Shown here: positions 16,043 to 16,051 of the stretch, piece after piece
Layout of the letters: each line of letters opens with the position of its first letter
Position numbering within the stretch: position 1 is the first letter of the stretch
Source of the DNA: Ichthyophonus hoferi
Taxonomy: Eukaryota; Opisthokonta; Ichthyosporea; Ichthyophonida; Ichthyophonidae
Direction: 5' to 3'
NCBI GenBank assembly: GCA_002751075.1
Contig: NAOQ01000066.1
Coordinates: forward strand, 95,584 to 111,634
Length of the DNA: 16,051 nucleotides
Notes under the pieces: generated by a model
What the model was told of the DNA's origin: nothing
What the model saw: only the letters and a program-made list of their open reading frames with translations
The model's database searches: none
Translations under genes and position numbers: made by a program

Positions 16043-16051
16043 GTCGGGTAA

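Overview
The window is strongly AT-rich eukaryotic DNA. It holds most of one large, intron-rich gene on the minus strand. GT-AG introns of about 180-1250 bp, one GC-AG intron, long simple-sequence arrays inside introns, and an EGF-like module fused to an enzyme point to a nuclear genome of an animal or another complex eukaryote (a holozoan is my first guess). The sequence alone does not fix the species. The standard code fits: all 18 accepted exons are open with TAA and TAG as stops, and the last ends in TAG.

Reading the minus strand from right to left, 18 coding exons lie between 14781 and 1267. They join with consistent reading phase at all 17 junctions and give 854 complete residues plus a stop. 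The first exon opens in mid-codon, so the 5' end (start codon, Rossmann GxxGxxG, any signal or membrane anchor) lies beyond 16051. Residue numbers used here count from the first whole codon in the window. The domain order is: (1) residues 1 to about 167, the C-terminal two thirds of an extended short-chain dehydrogenase/reductase (SDR) of the nucleotide-sugar epimerase/dehydratase type (exons 1-5); (2) about 168-265, a linker I do not recognise (exons 6-8); (3) about 265-338, a PAN/apple-like module (exons 8-10); (4) 339-384, an EGF-like module with six cysteines (start of exon 11); (5) about 385-567, a charged, low-complexity stem (exon 11); (6) 568-854, a complete glycosyltransferase family 8 (GT8) domain like GLT8D and plant GAUT/GATL proteins (end of exon 11 to exon 18). 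The GT8 motifs look intact: DVD, QYNAG, LDPRWN and HWSG..KPW. The SDR has Leu where the YxxxK motif needs Lys, so that half may not be catalytic.

This architecture is the notable content. A nucleotide-sugar-enzyme fold, extracellular-type modules and a sugar transferase sit in one chain. Many N-glycosylation sequons and the PAN and EGF cysteines suggest it lies in the Golgi lumen or is secreted. I know of no described protein with this layout, but I could not search.

The rest is intron and flank. Introns carry TATAG/TATAA-type pentanucleotide arrays, ATGT tetranucleotide arrays, an ATTACT array and poly-A. Both gene-side flanks and intron 1 carry diverged copies of one dispersed repeat. Two of those copies run into a 22-nt AT-rich minisatellite, which fills 15524-16042. 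No RNA genes, no second protein gene and no convincing transposon coding sequence were found.
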